Part shown: piece by piece, positions 34,789 to 44,101 of the stretch | Position numbering within the stretch: the stretch's first letter is position 1 | How the letters are laid out: each line of letters opens with the position of its first letter | Origin: Candidatus Chlorobium masyuteum | GTDB taxonomy: Bacteria > Bacteroidota > Chlorobiia > Chlorobiales > Chlorobiaceae | Assembly (NCBI RefSeq): GCF_011601315.1 | Contig: NZ_JAAORA010000002.1 | Coordinates: 62,001-126,000 of the forward strand | Length of the DNA: 64,000 nucleotides | Reading direction: 5' to 3' | Position numbers and translations under genes: made by a program | The notes under the pieces: model-generated | Database searches by the model: none | The model's input: the letters and a program-made list of their open reading frames with translations, nothing else | What the model was told of the DNA's origin: nothing

Positions 34789-35553
34789 ATGATGGATGTT
34801 GTCCGGAATATTTTTGATAATCCACTGTCATCACTGCTTGTTATCGGCAATCTGATCATCATTGAAAGTCTGCTCTCGGTCGATAATGCAGCAGTACTTG
34901 CGACAATGGTTATGGACCTTCCGGAAAAAAAACGTGCGATTGCTCTTCGATACGGCATCCTCGGAGCTTATGCCTTCAGAGGGCTCTGCCTTTTTTTTGC
35001 AGCGGTTCTGGTTCAGATATGGTGGCTGAAGCCATTGGGAGGAATCTACCTGCTCTATCTTTTCTGGGATTGGATGAAAGGGCGATCAACTCCGCAAAAA
35101 AGCGATGACTATTTTCAGAAAGAGGATAACTGGCTGTATAAATGGACATCCGGATCGCTTGGGACATTCTGGTCTACGGTGCTGCTTATCGAGATGATGG
35201 ATCTGGCGTTTTCCATCGATAATATTTTTGCCGCTGTTGCCTTTACTGACAACATCGTTCTTATCTGGACCGGCGTGTTTATCGGTATTCTCGCCATGCG
35301 GTTTGTTGCACAGGGTTTTGTCCGGTTGATGGAGAGGTATCCCTTTCTTGAGACCTCAGCTTTTGTCGTTATTGGCCTGCTTGGTCTCAAGCTTACCCTC
35401 TCTGCCGTGGAGCATTTTTATCCGGAAACGGTTTTTGTTCGATTTCTTGAAGGCCATGCCGGTGATATGATCACTTCCGGGGTCACCGTTGCTGTCTTTG
35501 TTGTTCCCCTGCTGACCAGTCAGTTGTTCAATTATCCGGCAAAAGATCGTTAA
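34789..35553 (+). CDS. TerC-family integral membrane protein
   Basis: A 254-residue membrane protein with about seven hydrophobic segments. TerC/YkoY signatures with acidic residues inside helices are visible: IIESLLSVDNAAVLATMV near the start and IEMMDLAFSIDNIFAAVAF in the second half, an internal repeat of the ExxxSxDN type. Members are linked to metal ion export, often manganese, and to tellurite resistance. It is a single gene. A manganese riboswitch is frequent before relatives but could not be confirmed here. Confidence 0.88.
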   Translation: MMDVVRNIFDNPLSSLLVIGNLIIIESLLSVDNAAVLATMVMDLPEKKRAIALRYGILGAYAFRGLCLFFAAVLVQIWWLKPLGGIYLLYLFWDWMKGRSTPQKSDDYFQKEDNWLYKWTSGSLGTFWSTVLLIEMMDLAFSIDNIFAAVAFTDNIVLIWTGVFIGILAMRFVAQGFVRLMERYPFLETSAFVVIGLLGLKLTLSAVEHFYPETVFVRFLEGHAGDMITSGVTVAVFVVPLLTSQLFNYPAKDR

Positions 35554-35788
35554 GGTATAAGCGCCTGCTGAAGAGTGCGATCACGGTTTTCTTTAGTATA
35601 TCTTTTTTGATAAGATGTATATTTGACATCGGAAGGTATACGCAGTCGTTTACTCCTGAAAAGTGGCGATATTTTCCGCCTTCCGGATGCTTTATTTGCC
35701 TGTTACCATTGGTTTCTCTATACTCGATGCTGTATAGAGATGTTCATGTAGAGCAAGCACTTTTCAATGCACTCCTTTTTTTGATGTT

Positions 35789-36439
35789 ATGGTTTCATCT
35801 ACGGGGTTCAATCAAAGACTCAGAGAGTACGTTCTGAAAAAACACGGTTCAGTCAATGCGTTCTGCCGAGCTGCCGGCATTAAATATCCGGCTCAGATGA
35901 CTCCCTATCTTTCGGGCAAATGTATGCCCGGGAAAAAAATGATTGCGCGGCTTGAAAAAGATGGTGCAGATATAGAGTGGTTACTCTCCGGCCATGTTCA
36001 CAGCACAGCCCCCTCTTCGCTGAGTAATACGCTGGCGTTGTCCCGGTACCGTATGGATATTGAAAATCTTTTCAGGAAGGTCCGGCTGCAGATTGCCGGA
36101 AGTGCTGATGTAAGCAAGCCGGAGATAGATGCCTATGCAATTGTTGATCAGGATGAACGTATCGTTGATTTGACAGGATCGATTGAAAAGTTTTTGGGAT
36201 ATGAAAAAGGGGCTTTGTCCGGAGCTGAATTATCCCGATTGATCCATCCTGATGATTATGTCACGGTGCAGAGTGTTTTGCAGCAGCAGAGGCTTGATGA
36301 TGATATTGTCTCGTTTGCTTCGAGATTCAAAACAAGTGATGGCAGTTTTATTCCAGTTGAGCTATGCCTGTATATAAAAAAGATACCAATGTCAGAACAG
36401 GCTGAATATGCTATGATTTTAAAGCGTCGAGAGAGTTAG
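35789..36439 (+). CDS. HTH-PAS regulatory protein
   Basis: A 216-residue protein joining two domains. Residues about 5-70 look like an XRE/phage-repressor-type helix-turn-helix (NQRLREYVLKKHGSVNAFCRAAGI, then MTPYLSGKCMPGKKMIARLEKDGADIEWLLSG). Residues about 110-212 are a PAS domain (AYAIVDQDERIVDLTGSIEKFLGYEK, LSRLIHPDDY, and a PAC-like FKTSDGSFIPVELCLYI). A one-protein sensor-repressor is the simplest reading: PAS senses a small molecule, redox or light state and alters DNA binding. No partner kinase is adjacent. The ATG at 35789 has no strong ribosome site. Confidence 0.75.
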   Translation: MVSSTGFNQRLREYVLKKHGSVNAFCRAAGIKYPAQMTPYLSGKCMPGKKMIARLEKDGADIEWLLSGHVHSTAPSSLSNTLALSRYRMDIENLFRKVRLQIAGSADVSKPEIDAYAIVDQDERIVDLTGSIEKFLGYEKGALSGAELSRLIHPDDYVTVQSVLQQQRLDDDIVSFASRFKTSDGSFIPVELCLYIKKIPMSEQAEYAMILKRRES

Positions 36440-36683
36440 CCGCTCATTATTGGCTGCTTTCCAGTTCTTTTCTGCAGTTACGCTTCAAGCCGTTGTTTTC
36501 CATGAAGAACCCGCTTTTGTGTTATGGTGATCAATCGGCTCTTTTATTCTGAAATAAATCGTATTGTTTCAAGTCTATGAAGCTATTACAGTGATACGGT
36601 TTTTTCTCCCGATTTTATTTCTATAAATTATATGTTTTATATATAAAGTAATGTTCGCTTATTAAGCAGGAAAGGAGGTCCGG

Positions 36684-36977
36684 ATGATTCAGTTCAAGGT
36701 TGGCGATTATATAGTTTACCATAAACCGAAATGCTCATTTTCACCGGGACCTCGTGCCAAGCAGATTTATCCGCTGGAACACGGGGAGGAATATCATTAT
36801 GTCGTTGACAAGTTCTGGAAGGTTGTCAGCGTCAATAATGATGGAACCCTTGATGTTGTTACCCGAACAGGAAAACAGCACAGGCTGAATGCCGGTGACC
36901 CCAATATCAGTAAAGCCAGGATTCTCCAGCATCTTCTTTATCGGAAGCGTTTTCCCCAGATCAGCGAACAGCTCTGA
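36684..36977 (+). CDS. Conserved small protein of unknown function
   Basis: A 97-residue protein beginning MIQFKVGDYIVYHKPKCS and with SPGPRAKQIYPL, a DKFWKVVSVNNDGTLDVVTRTGKQH strand pair and LLYRKRFP at the end. I recall similar short proteins in cyanobacteria and proteobacteria, without known function; the body resembles a small beta-barrel (SH3-like). It has the best ribosome site in the window, AAAGGAGGT at 36671-36679, 4 bases before the ATG, which suggests strong translation. It has no signal peptide. It is convergent with the next small gene. Confidence 0.7.
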   Translation: MIQFKVGDYIVYHKPKCSFSPGPRAKQIYPLEHGEEYHYVVDKFWKVVSVNNDGTLDVVTRTGKQHRLNAGDPNISKARILQHLLYRKRFPQISEQL

Positions 36978-37020
36978 TTCCACTTTTCTTTTCATACAAT
37001 AAAACCAGCGGGTGATTGTG

Positions 37021-37251
37021 TTATTCGTTTTCCCCTGCAGGTTCATTGCCCGTTCGCAGATAGTGGGCCTCTGTTTCATACCAAAGGGGCTTTTCATTGC
37101 GGAGCATACTCACTACCGCATGAAATTCAGCCGGGTCGGAGAATGAGTGGTTTTCAATCAATTGACTACTTGAGTCATAGATCGCAATTCTGCCGGTATG
37201 TTTATGCAGGTCCCATCTGCTGTAGTAACTTGCTACAAGAATGTTTGCCAT
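37021..37251 (-). CDS. Hypothetical 76-residue protein
   Basis: A short soluble protein (MANILVASYYSRWDLHKH..., acidic tail GNEPAGENE). A GGGGGA ribosome site lies 6 bases before the ATG and codon use looks like that of real genes. No family recognised. It lies directly downstream of the pentapeptide-repeat gene on the same strand, with 81 bases between them, so the two may be co-transcribed. Confidence 0.5.
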   Translation of the reverse strand: MANILVASYYSRWDLHKHTGRIAIYDSSSQLIENHSFSDPAEFHAVVSMLRNEKPLWYETEAHYLRTGNEPAGENE

Positions 37252-37332
37252 GGTTTTGTCCCCCTCTTTTACAGGATTGTAAACCTCAACATATAACTGT
37301 CAGCCGGATTCACTGCTATTCCGGGTGTTCGC

Positions 37333-38676
37333 TTATTTCCTGTTTAGTATAAATTTTGCACCGTTCAGCGTTGCCCACTCCGCTGTTGCGGGTTTTCCTG
37401 ACGGAAGTGTTGTGAGAGGAGATAGTGATGCATTTTTGAAATTGGCATCGGTAATGTTTGCACCTTTCAGATTTGCGCCTTCAAGATTTGCGCCTTCGAG
37501 ATCGGCTTCAAAAAGTGATGCATGTTCAAGATTTGCATTCTGCAGATTCGCTCCGGTGAGTATTGTTCCGAAAAGAACTGCGTTTGAGAGGTTGGTATTG
37601 CTCAGGTCTGCCTCTTTGAGAAATGCGCGGTCAAGATTTGCACCCTGCAGATTTGCACCCTGCAGATGAGCCCCTTTCATATCGGCTTTATGGAAGTTGA
37701 CATTGCTGAGATTTGCACCGGCCAGGTTAGCCTCATCCAGCGATGCGCTCTTGAAGCTTGATCCGGAAAGAGTGGCCCCTTGCAGATTCACTCCTTTCAG
37801 GCTTGACTCGTCGAGCTTTTCCTCTTTCATGGTTACCTCGAGATCTTTTTTTGTCCTGCGCATACGATTCCATGACTCAACATCCTCGATGACAAGTGCA
37901 GGCTGTTCATTACTTTTCGAACCCGATATGAGCGAAGAGGGTGCTGTGAGTGAACCGTGACTCTCCTTTTTTTCAGAAGGGGTGAACACCGGTGTCGTAT
38001 AGGCTAAGGGGGAGCGCTCCGGTTCACGGACAAATTTAGCATTATGGAGCAGACTCCAGCGTAATGTGGCTCTATCTCCCGAAGGGAGGATGGTATTGTT
38101 TGACAGGACGGCACGCTCAAGACGGGCCTGTTCAAGGAATACCGCATCTTTCAGGTTTGCCCCCTTGAGGTTCGCGTTTTCGAGATTGGCTTCAAAGAGA
38201 ACCGTGTTTGCCAGGTTCGCATCCCCCATATCGGCCTCTTCAAGCATGACCCATCTCAGGTTTGCACCCTGAAGATTTGCCCCTCTGAATATGGCTTCTT
38301 TCATGAATGAACCCTTCATATTTGCCTTTATCAGGCATGCGCCGGAAAGATCGGTGCCTTTCATGTCAGCTTTTTTAATAAAGGCCATCATGAGGTTTGC
38401 GCCCTTCAGGTTTGCCCTGTTGAGTTTTGAACCGCTGAGGTCAGAGCGAACAAGGAGGGCTCCACCCAGATTTGCTTCACTCAGATTGGCATCTTCAAGT
38501 ACAGCCTTGTAGAGGTCGATGTTTGCTGCCGGTGAGGCAAGGCGCCAGCTGTTCCATTCGACAACGCTTTTTTTCAGTGCGTTCAGCGTCACCGTATCGT
38601 ATGCCGCAGCACTATTGCCTGCTGAAACGACCAGACCAAAGCAGATCGTTGCGATCAGAGTGCCTTTGCGATTCAT
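37333..38676 (-). CDS. Secreted pentapeptide-repeat protein with two repeat arrays
   Basis: A 447-residue exported protein. A signal peptide (TLIATICFGLVVSAGNSAAA) is followed by a short helical domain (about 30-50), a first run of A(N/D)LxG-type pentapeptides (about 60-190), a linker without repeats (about 190-290), a second run (about 290-420) and a short C-terminal cap. Both arrays end with a similar segment (L..NTILPSGDRATLRW and LTTLPSGKPATAEW, then LxNAKF/LNGAKF), so the protein is an internal duplication. Pentapeptide repeats fold into right-handed quadrilateral beta-helices. The role is unknown; export argues against a gyrase-protecting function. Confidence 0.85.
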   Translation of the reverse strand: MNRKGTLIATICFGLVVSAGNSAAAYDTVTLNALKKSVVEWNSWRLASPAANIDLYKAVLEDANLSEANLGGALLVRSDLSGSKLNRANLKGANLMMAFIKKADMKGTDLSGACLIKANMKGSFMKEAIFRGANLQGANLRWVMLEEADMGDANLANTVLFEANLENANLKGANLKDAVFLEQARLERAVLSNNTILPSGDRATLRWSLLHNAKFVREPERSPLAYTTPVFTPSEKKESHGSLTAPSSLISGSKSNEQPALVIEDVESWNRMRRTKKDLEVTMKEEKLDESSLKGVNLQGATLSGSSFKSASLDEANLAGANLSNVNFHKADMKGAHLQGANLQGANLDRAFLKEADLSNTNLSNAVLFGTILTGANLQNANLEHASLFEADLEGANLEGANLKGANITDANFKNASLSPLTTLPSGKPATAEWATLNGAKFILNRK

Positions 38677-38869
38677 AGCTGCCTGATTAGTTGATTGGGT
38701 AGGCTCGTACTACAGCTCTCAACCTCTCTATCATGAGCGTTGGGCAGTAGCGAATGTAAAAAGTAATGAAATTACAAGAGAGTAGAGAAACTTAAATGCC
38801 GGAGAAAGGGTTCTCTCTATTAATACGTTATGCCATAATAATTTGATTTTAACTCTTTAAGGGGATATT

Positions 38870-39571
38870 ATGAATGCTGAAAATAGATACAGCGGGAAAG
38901 TTCTTGTGGCCGGGGCAACGGGACGAACCGGTCAATGGGTGGTGAAGCGGCTGTTGCATTATGGTGTTCCAGTCAGAGTCTTTTGCCGTGACCGGGATAA
39001 AGCCGTGAGCCTTTTTGGCGAGAGCGTAGAGTCTGTCAGCGGGGTGATCCAGAGTGCCGCTGATATTGCTCTTGCGGTAAAGGGGTGCAGTGCGGTTATT
39101 TCAGCTCTTGGTTCCGGCTCCTATTCAGGGGAGTCCTCCCCCGCAGAGGTGGATCGTGATGGTGTAATGAGGCTTGTCGATGAGGCCTCCAAAGCAGGGG
39201 TAAAGCATTTTGCCCTTGTCAGCTCTCTGGCTGTGACCAGGTGGTATCATCCGCTCAATCTGTTTGCCGGTGTTCTGCTTAAAAAATGGGATGCCGAAGA
39301 GCATGTGAGAAAGGTATTCTCCGGCGCTGACCGCTCCTTCACCATAGTACGGCCGGGAGGTCTGAAAGATGGTGAGCCCCTGCTACACCGGCTCCATGTT
39401 GATACCGGTGACCGGTTGTGGAGCGGCTGGATCAACCGCTCTGATGTTGCGGAGCTTCTGGTTCTCTCGCTCTGGGTTGAAAAGGCTAAAAACAAAACCT
39501 TTGAGGTGATCAACGAGAGTGAAGAAAATCAGCAGAGTCTGGAGCCCTTTTATTCCATGATTCCAGAATAA
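38870..39571 (+). CDS. Atypical short-chain dehydrogenase (NAD(P)H-binding)
   Basis: A 233-residue protein with an N-terminal Rossmann dinucleotide site VLVAGATGRTGQWV (GxxGxxG), the VKGCSAVISALGSG strand and VKHFALVSSLAV, as in the atypical SDR group with NmrA/Ycf39/HIM1-like members. The typical YxxxK catalytic pair is not evident, so it may be a cofactor-binding regulator or assembly factor rather than a dehydrogenase; some Ycf39 relatives help photosystem or chlorophyll-protein assembly. It is a single gene with AAGGGGAT 4 bases before the ATG. Confidence 0.8.
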   Translation: MNAENRYSGKVLVAGATGRTGQWVVKRLLHYGVPVRVFCRDRDKAVSLFGESVESVSGVIQSAADIALAVKGCSAVISALGSGSYSGESSPAEVDRDGVMRLVDEASKAGVKHFALVSSLAVTRWYHPLNLFAGVLLKKWDAEEHVRKVFSGADRSFTIVRPGGLKDGEPLLHRLHVDTGDRLWSGWINRSDVAELLVLSLWVEKAKNKTFEVINESEENQQSLEPFYSMIPE

Positions 39572-39659
39572 AGTGGTTCAGAAACTTTTGCCGGTGCGGC
39601 ATGCTGATATTTCGAGCCTTGACTGCTCTCTTTGCCGGCAACACTCCCGATGACGGTCG

Positions 39660-40019
39660 TTACAGGTTACTCAGGGCATCAAGCAGCTCCTTGCCTGTGA
39701 ATGGTTTTTTCAGGGTGGAGTCTGCTCCGAGCGTATCGGCCAGAACCAGATAGTTATCCGGGCCGACTTTTCCTCCGCCCGAGATGGCCATGATTTTTAT
39801 TGCCGGCAAAAGCGAGCGGATTTCAATGATCGTTTCCAGACCCTCTTTTTCAGGCATGATGAGGTCGGTTATCACCACAGAGATATCCTTGTGTTCCTGA
39901 AGCAGCTGAAGACCCTGGTTGCCGTCTCCGGCTTCAAAAACGGTATGGTTTTCCCTTGTGAGTGTGGTGACAATAAACTTTCTGACGTCGCCGTCATCGT
40001 CAATAACCAGAATTTTCAT
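39660..40019 (-). CDS. Stand-alone response-regulator receiver
   Basis: A 119-residue single receiver domain: acidic pocket IDDDGD near the start, phospho-acceptor Asp52 in VVITDLIMPEKEG, and the conserved Lys in STLKKPF near the end. No output domain is present, so it would act as a phosphate shuttle or by protein contact. It begins 5 bases after the stop of the large histidine kinase gene, so it is very probably its partner, alongside the receiver inside that kinase. Confidence 0.92.
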   Translation of the reverse strand: MKILVIDDDGDVRKFIVTTLTRENHTVFEAGDGNQGLQLLQEHKDISVVITDLIMPEKEGLETIIEIRSLLPAIKIMAISGGGKVGPDNYLVLADTLGADSTLKKPFTGKELLDALSNL

Positions 40020-40024
40020 AATGA

Positions 40025-43000
40025 TTAGTTAATGTGTGGTGTGTTTGACAGTACTTCGTTGATGATTGATGCAATTTGAGTCAGATTGATCGGTTTTTTC
40101 AGTATCCGCCTGATACCGTAGTTACTCAGTGCATTTGTGGGTTCGATATCTTTTCCGTAGCCGGTCATCAGGATTACCGGTGTCTCGCTGTTGATTTTAT
40201 GGAGCTGATCAGCAAAATCAATACCGGTCATTTCGGGCATGGTCAGGTCGGTAATGACAAGATTGAACTGCTGCCATTTTTTCCGGAACAGTTCAAGCGC
40301 CTCAAGCGGTGAGTTTCTTGCTTCGATGCGGAATCCAAGCCTGGTCATCATAAGCGTCATCATCCTTAGCGTTGCCGGTTCATCGTCAACAAAGAGGATG
40401 TTCCCTTTCCCTTCAGGAGGAAGTTTGTGGCTTATGGTGTTTTCGGTTTTTTCATTGACCACCGGGAGATAGATGATAAATGTCGAGCCGACACCGGGCT
40501 GGCTTTCGACGGTGATCTCCCCATGAAAGCTTTTGATAATACCGTGGACAACCGAGAGTCCCAGTCCGGTGCCCTTTCCGACGGATTTTGTGGTAAAGAA
40601 TGGTTCAAAGATTCGCTCCATTGTTGCCTCATCCATTCCTGTGCCGGTATCGGATATCCGCAGCTGCATATAGCTTTCAGCCTGAAGATTCGGGAGCATT
40701 TTATGCATATCGGAATCAGGTTTGATCTCCCTGAGTTCAATGGTAAGCACCCCGCCTCTCTCTTCCATTGCATGGAAGGAATTGGTGCACAGATTGACAA
40801 TGATCTGATGAATTTGCGATGAATCGGCAAAAATATTCCGGCAGGATTGATCTATATCCTGCTCGATGCTGATTGTCGATGGAATCGATGGCCGGAGCAG
40901 TTTCAGTGCTTCTTCGATGACGGATTGTACCGATACAATATCGGGAGAGGATTCACTTGTTCTGCTGAAGGTAAGGATTTGTGCGACAAGATTTTTTGCT
41001 CTTTCTGCAGCCTTTGTGATCTCCGTGAAATACTCATGCATCGAATCCTCTCGGCCGCTGCAGAGCTCCCCCATTTCGGCATAACCGAGGATAGGGGTGA
41101 GAATATTATTGAAATCATGAGCAATTCCTCCGGCAAGCGTACCGATGGTTTCAAGCCGCTGGGTTTTGCGGAGCCTGGATTCCAGCTGAAGCTTCTCCTC
41201 CTGCGCCGTAATGCGGTCGGTGATGTCAAACAGAATCCCGTCAACGCCGCTGTACTGACCGTCGGAGGAGAAAACGGAGGTTTTGCGCTCCTCTATCCAT
41301 CTCAATTCACCGTTTTTCATGACGATGCGGTAGATCAGGGCCTGTGATGTTTTGGTTGATCTAAGAGCCATGTTGGAAAGTGATACCGCATTGTGATCCT
41401 CGGGATGGATCATTGTGCCGGTTTCAAACAGATCCTTTTCAAGATCAGCAATGGTATAGTGAGCTTCAAAATCACCGCTCATTGAGAGCAGTGTCGTTTT
41501 CCCCTGCTCATTGGTTCGATAGACGGTTCCCGGAATATTGTCGATCAGGCTCTGGAACTCATTGACGATACGTTGCCGCAGTAAACTGGTTCTTACCGCT
41601 TCTTCAGCCGCTTTCAGCTCTGTGAGGTCGACGCCGATCCCCCGGGCGCCGGTTACTATGCCGTTTTGCATGATTGATGAAGCATAAAGCAGGACGGGAA
41701 ACGTGTTTCCATCCTTTTTGATTGCATTGTACTCTTTGGTTATCGTGTGTGTAGTCCCGTTTATGACTGATTCAAAATCAATCAGCCATTTCTCATGATC
41801 TCCCGGAGGACAGAATTGAAAGAAGGAGAGCCCGAGATCAAGCTCGTTTTCGCTGGATCCGAAAATTTCAAATCCTTTCTGGTTTGAATAGGTGATACGC
41901 CCGCTTTTGTCAGTTTCAAACAGAGGAAGTGGAAGGAGCTCGGTCAGCTCCCTGAACCGTTTTTCACTCTCCTTCAATGCCAGCTCGGATCGCATTCGCT
42001 CGGAAACATCGCGGCTCATACCGAACAGTACCGGCTGACTGTTCCAGATCCCCGGTGTGACTTTGGTCTCGACAGGAATGCGAGTGCCACTCTTGGTTAT
42101 CAGCGGAACCAGGCATGAAACCTCAGTTCCGGCAAGCATCCCTTCAATGTTCGCTTTTGCTTCAGCCTGTTGATCCTGGGGGTGAAAAGAGAGAACATGC
42201 AGGTTGTGCAGCTCTTCGGCGGTGTAGCCAAGCCGATTGCGCACATAGTCATTGGTGTGGATGACTTTGCCCTCCATGTTTACAATGAAGAGGAAATCTT
42301 CAACCGTGTTGAAGAGCGATTCAAGATTTATTTTTGCTGCCTCAATCTCTTTTTCATGATGGGCCTGCATGATGGCCGATCCGATATGGGAGGCAAGGGT
42401 TTCAAGCGCTATCCGGGAAAATTCAGGAATTTCGGTATGCGTGTGGGAGGCAATATTAAGGCAGGCAATGACCTCAGCCTTGAAAGAGATCGGGACGACA
42501 GCAATAGCCTGAAGCTTTTCTTCGCAAATGGCCGCATGCTTATTATAGATGAGGGTGCAGAAAGGCTGATAGATTGGATCCCCTTTCAGTATCAGTTGAA
42601 CATTTGCTGAATCAAGGGGATAGGATGAGGCCTGTTCTATAAATGATTGCTGCAATCCCTGATGAAAGGCGAGGGATAGTGTCCCTTCCTGTTTGTTGAC
42701 CAGATAAATGCCGCCGCAATCCATCCCGGAAGCTGAAATGGCCGCCTGAAGGCAGATCTGCAGGGTTTCCAGGAAGGATGAGCTTTGGTTCAGCCTGATG
42801 GCAAGGTCAAGCTCTTTCTGGATAAACTGCTCTATCTGCTTGCGCTGGAGTGCACTGGCAATGATGCCTCCGGCAAGTTTCAGCACCGAAATGATTTCGG
42901 GCAGCCACTCCCGCTCCTGTGATACGGCATCAAAACCGATATAACCGAATGGTGATGATCCTGCGATGAGGGGAATGACGATCAGCGATTTGATATCCTG

Positions 43001-43957
43001 TGCCTCCAGAATCTCTTTTTCTGCCGATGCCTCCGGCGGCATCTCCGAGATACGCGGAATATGGATGACCCTGTTGGTTTTGATATGATCCATCCACCAG
43101 GGAGCCATATCGGTCGGAATCTCCTGCAACTGATCGATCTGCGGTTCAATGCCTTCAGCGCACCATTCGTAGGAGTTGTCCATCAGCGTCAGCTCGTTCC
43201 GGAACTGGAAAATGTAGCTTCGGTCAGCCAGAACAAATTCACCGATGAGTCGGAGTGTGCTGTTGATCAGTTCATCAATTTTCTCATAGTGCAACGTGAT
43301 GAACTGATTTGAGAGTTCTGATACAAGCTGCTCGAAATGCCGGCTCTCTTCAACAGCCCTCTCGGACTCCTTTTTTTGTGTGATGTTCTGATGGGAGCCG
43401 ATCATCCGTACCGGATTGCCTTTCGCATCACGCTCGAACACCTTTCCCCGGTCAAGCACCCAGACCCAGTTGCCGAGTTTGTGACGCATCCGGGCTTTCA
43501 TTTCATAATATTCGGTTTTACCGCTGAAATGATCTTCAAGGAGCTGGTTGGAGATCGAAAGGTCTTCCGGATGACATCGATCCACCCAGGTATTGATCGT
43601 TATCGGTTCAAGCTCCCCAAGGGTGAAACCGATCATGGCGGCCCACTCTTCATTCACGGCCAGTTTTCCGGTTTTGATCTCCCAGTCCCAGGAGCCCGCA
43701 TGAGTTGCGTCCAGCACCCTCTTGAGGTTTCTTTCTGATTTTTCAAGAGTTGAGGCTCTCTTTTCAAGCTCGGTCAGATTTTTTCTGAGCGCCTCATTCT
43801 CCCTATGAAGCCGTTCCTGTTCGCTGAACAACTCCGCTTTTTCTTTATTCATGAGCAGTAACGGTTTCAACTGTGCAATGGCAACTCCCGGCAATCCAGT
43901 TCTGAACGGTTCAGTTGCCCGGTCCAAAATGGAAAAGAGTGAAAGTATGTCGTACAT
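40025..43957 (-). CDS. Hybrid sensor histidine kinase with PAS and GAF domains
   Basis: A 1310-residue soluble sensor with no membrane segments. Order: short N-terminal region and coiled coil (about 35-80), PAS 1 (about 80-200), GAF 1 (about 215-385, ending FGYIGFDAVSQEREW), GAF 2 (about 385-545), PAS 2, 3 and 4 (about 550-930), HisKA with phospho-acceptor His947 in HDFNNILTP, HATPase (NLCTNSFHAM, then GTGMDEATMERIFEPFFTTK and GTGLGLSVVHG) and a C-terminal receiver with Asp1237. The layout suggests a multi-input cytoplasmic kinase. Ligands cannot be read; GAF 1 lacks an obvious bilin-binding Cys, so it is probably not a phytochrome. The gene makes an operon with the stand-alone receiver. Confidence 0.92.
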   Translation of the reverse strand: MYDILSLFSILDRATEPFRTGLPGVAIAQLKPLLLMNKEKAELFSEQERLHRENEALRKNLTELEKRASTLEKSERNLKRVLDATHAGSWDWEIKTGKLAVNEEWAAMIGFTLGELEPITINTWVDRCHPEDLSISNQLLEDHFSGKTEYYEMKARMRHKLGNWVWVLDRGKVFERDAKGNPVRMIGSHQNITQKKESERAVEESRHFEQLVSELSNQFITLHYEKIDELINSTLRLIGEFVLADRSYIFQFRNELTLMDNSYEWCAEGIEPQIDQLQEIPTDMAPWWMDHIKTNRVIHIPRISEMPPEASAEKEILEAQDIKSLIVIPLIAGSSPFGYIGFDAVSQEREWLPEIISVLKLAGGIIASALQRKQIEQFIQKELDLAIRLNQSSSFLETLQICLQAAISASGMDCGGIYLVNKQEGTLSLAFHQGLQQSFIEQASSYPLDSANVQLILKGDPIYQPFCTLIYNKHAAICEEKLQAIAVVPISFKAEVIACLNIASHTHTEIPEFSRIALETLASHIGSAIMQAHHEKEIEAAKINLESLFNTVEDFLFIVNMEGKVIHTNDYVRNRLGYTAEELHNLHVLSFHPQDQQAEAKANIEGMLAGTEVSCLVPLITKSGTRIPVETKVTPGIWNSQPVLFGMSRDVSERMRSELALKESEKRFRELTELLPLPLFETDKSGRITYSNQKGFEIFGSSENELDLGLSFFQFCPPGDHEKWLIDFESVINGTTHTITKEYNAIKKDGNTFPVLLYASSIMQNGIVTGARGIGVDLTELKAAEEAVRTSLLRQRIVNEFQSLIDNIPGTVYRTNEQGKTTLLSMSGDFEAHYTIADLEKDLFETGTMIHPEDHNAVSLSNMALRSTKTSQALIYRIVMKNGELRWIEERKTSVFSSDGQYSGVDGILFDITDRITAQEEKLQLESRLRKTQRLETIGTLAGGIAHDFNNILTPILGYAEMGELCSGREDSMHEYFTEITKAAERAKNLVAQILTFSRTSESSPDIVSVQSVIEEALKLLRPSIPSTISIEQDIDQSCRNIFADSSQIHQIIVNLCTNSFHAMEERGGVLTIELREIKPDSDMHKMLPNLQAESYMQLRISDTGTGMDEATMERIFEPFFTTKSVGKGTGLGLSVVHGIIKSFHGEITVESQPGVGSTFIIYLPVVNEKTENTISHKLPPEGKGNILFVDDEPATLRMMTLMMTRLGFRIEARNSPLEALELFRKKWQQFNLVITDLTMPEMTGIDFADQLHKINSETPVILMTGYGKDIEPTNALSNYGIRRILKKPINLTQIASIINEVLSNTPHIN

Positions 43958-44101
43958 ACCGGAAATTCTGGCATGCAGGGATGGAGGCGCTTGAGGTCAC
44001 AATTCTGTGCTTGATGGCTTTTCTGTTTGCGCCGGTTCACTTCATGAAACCGTTATGTGGCGCATCTTGTCAAAGATAGTTGTTTCTTTGAATATAAGGT
44101 A

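Noticed and set aside
35607-35837. 76-codon plus-strand ORF overlapping the HTH-PAS gene
   Set aside because: It starts at a non-ATG codon, has no family and overlaps a supported gene start.
37333-38676. CRISPR-like periodic repeat
   Set aside because: The periodicity is a 15-base coding period from pentapeptide repeats, not repeat-spacer units.
40025-43957. Phytochrome or bilin photoreceptor
   Set aside because: The GAF domains lack an obvious chromophore-binding cysteine motif and a PHY domain; a general sensor is the safer call.
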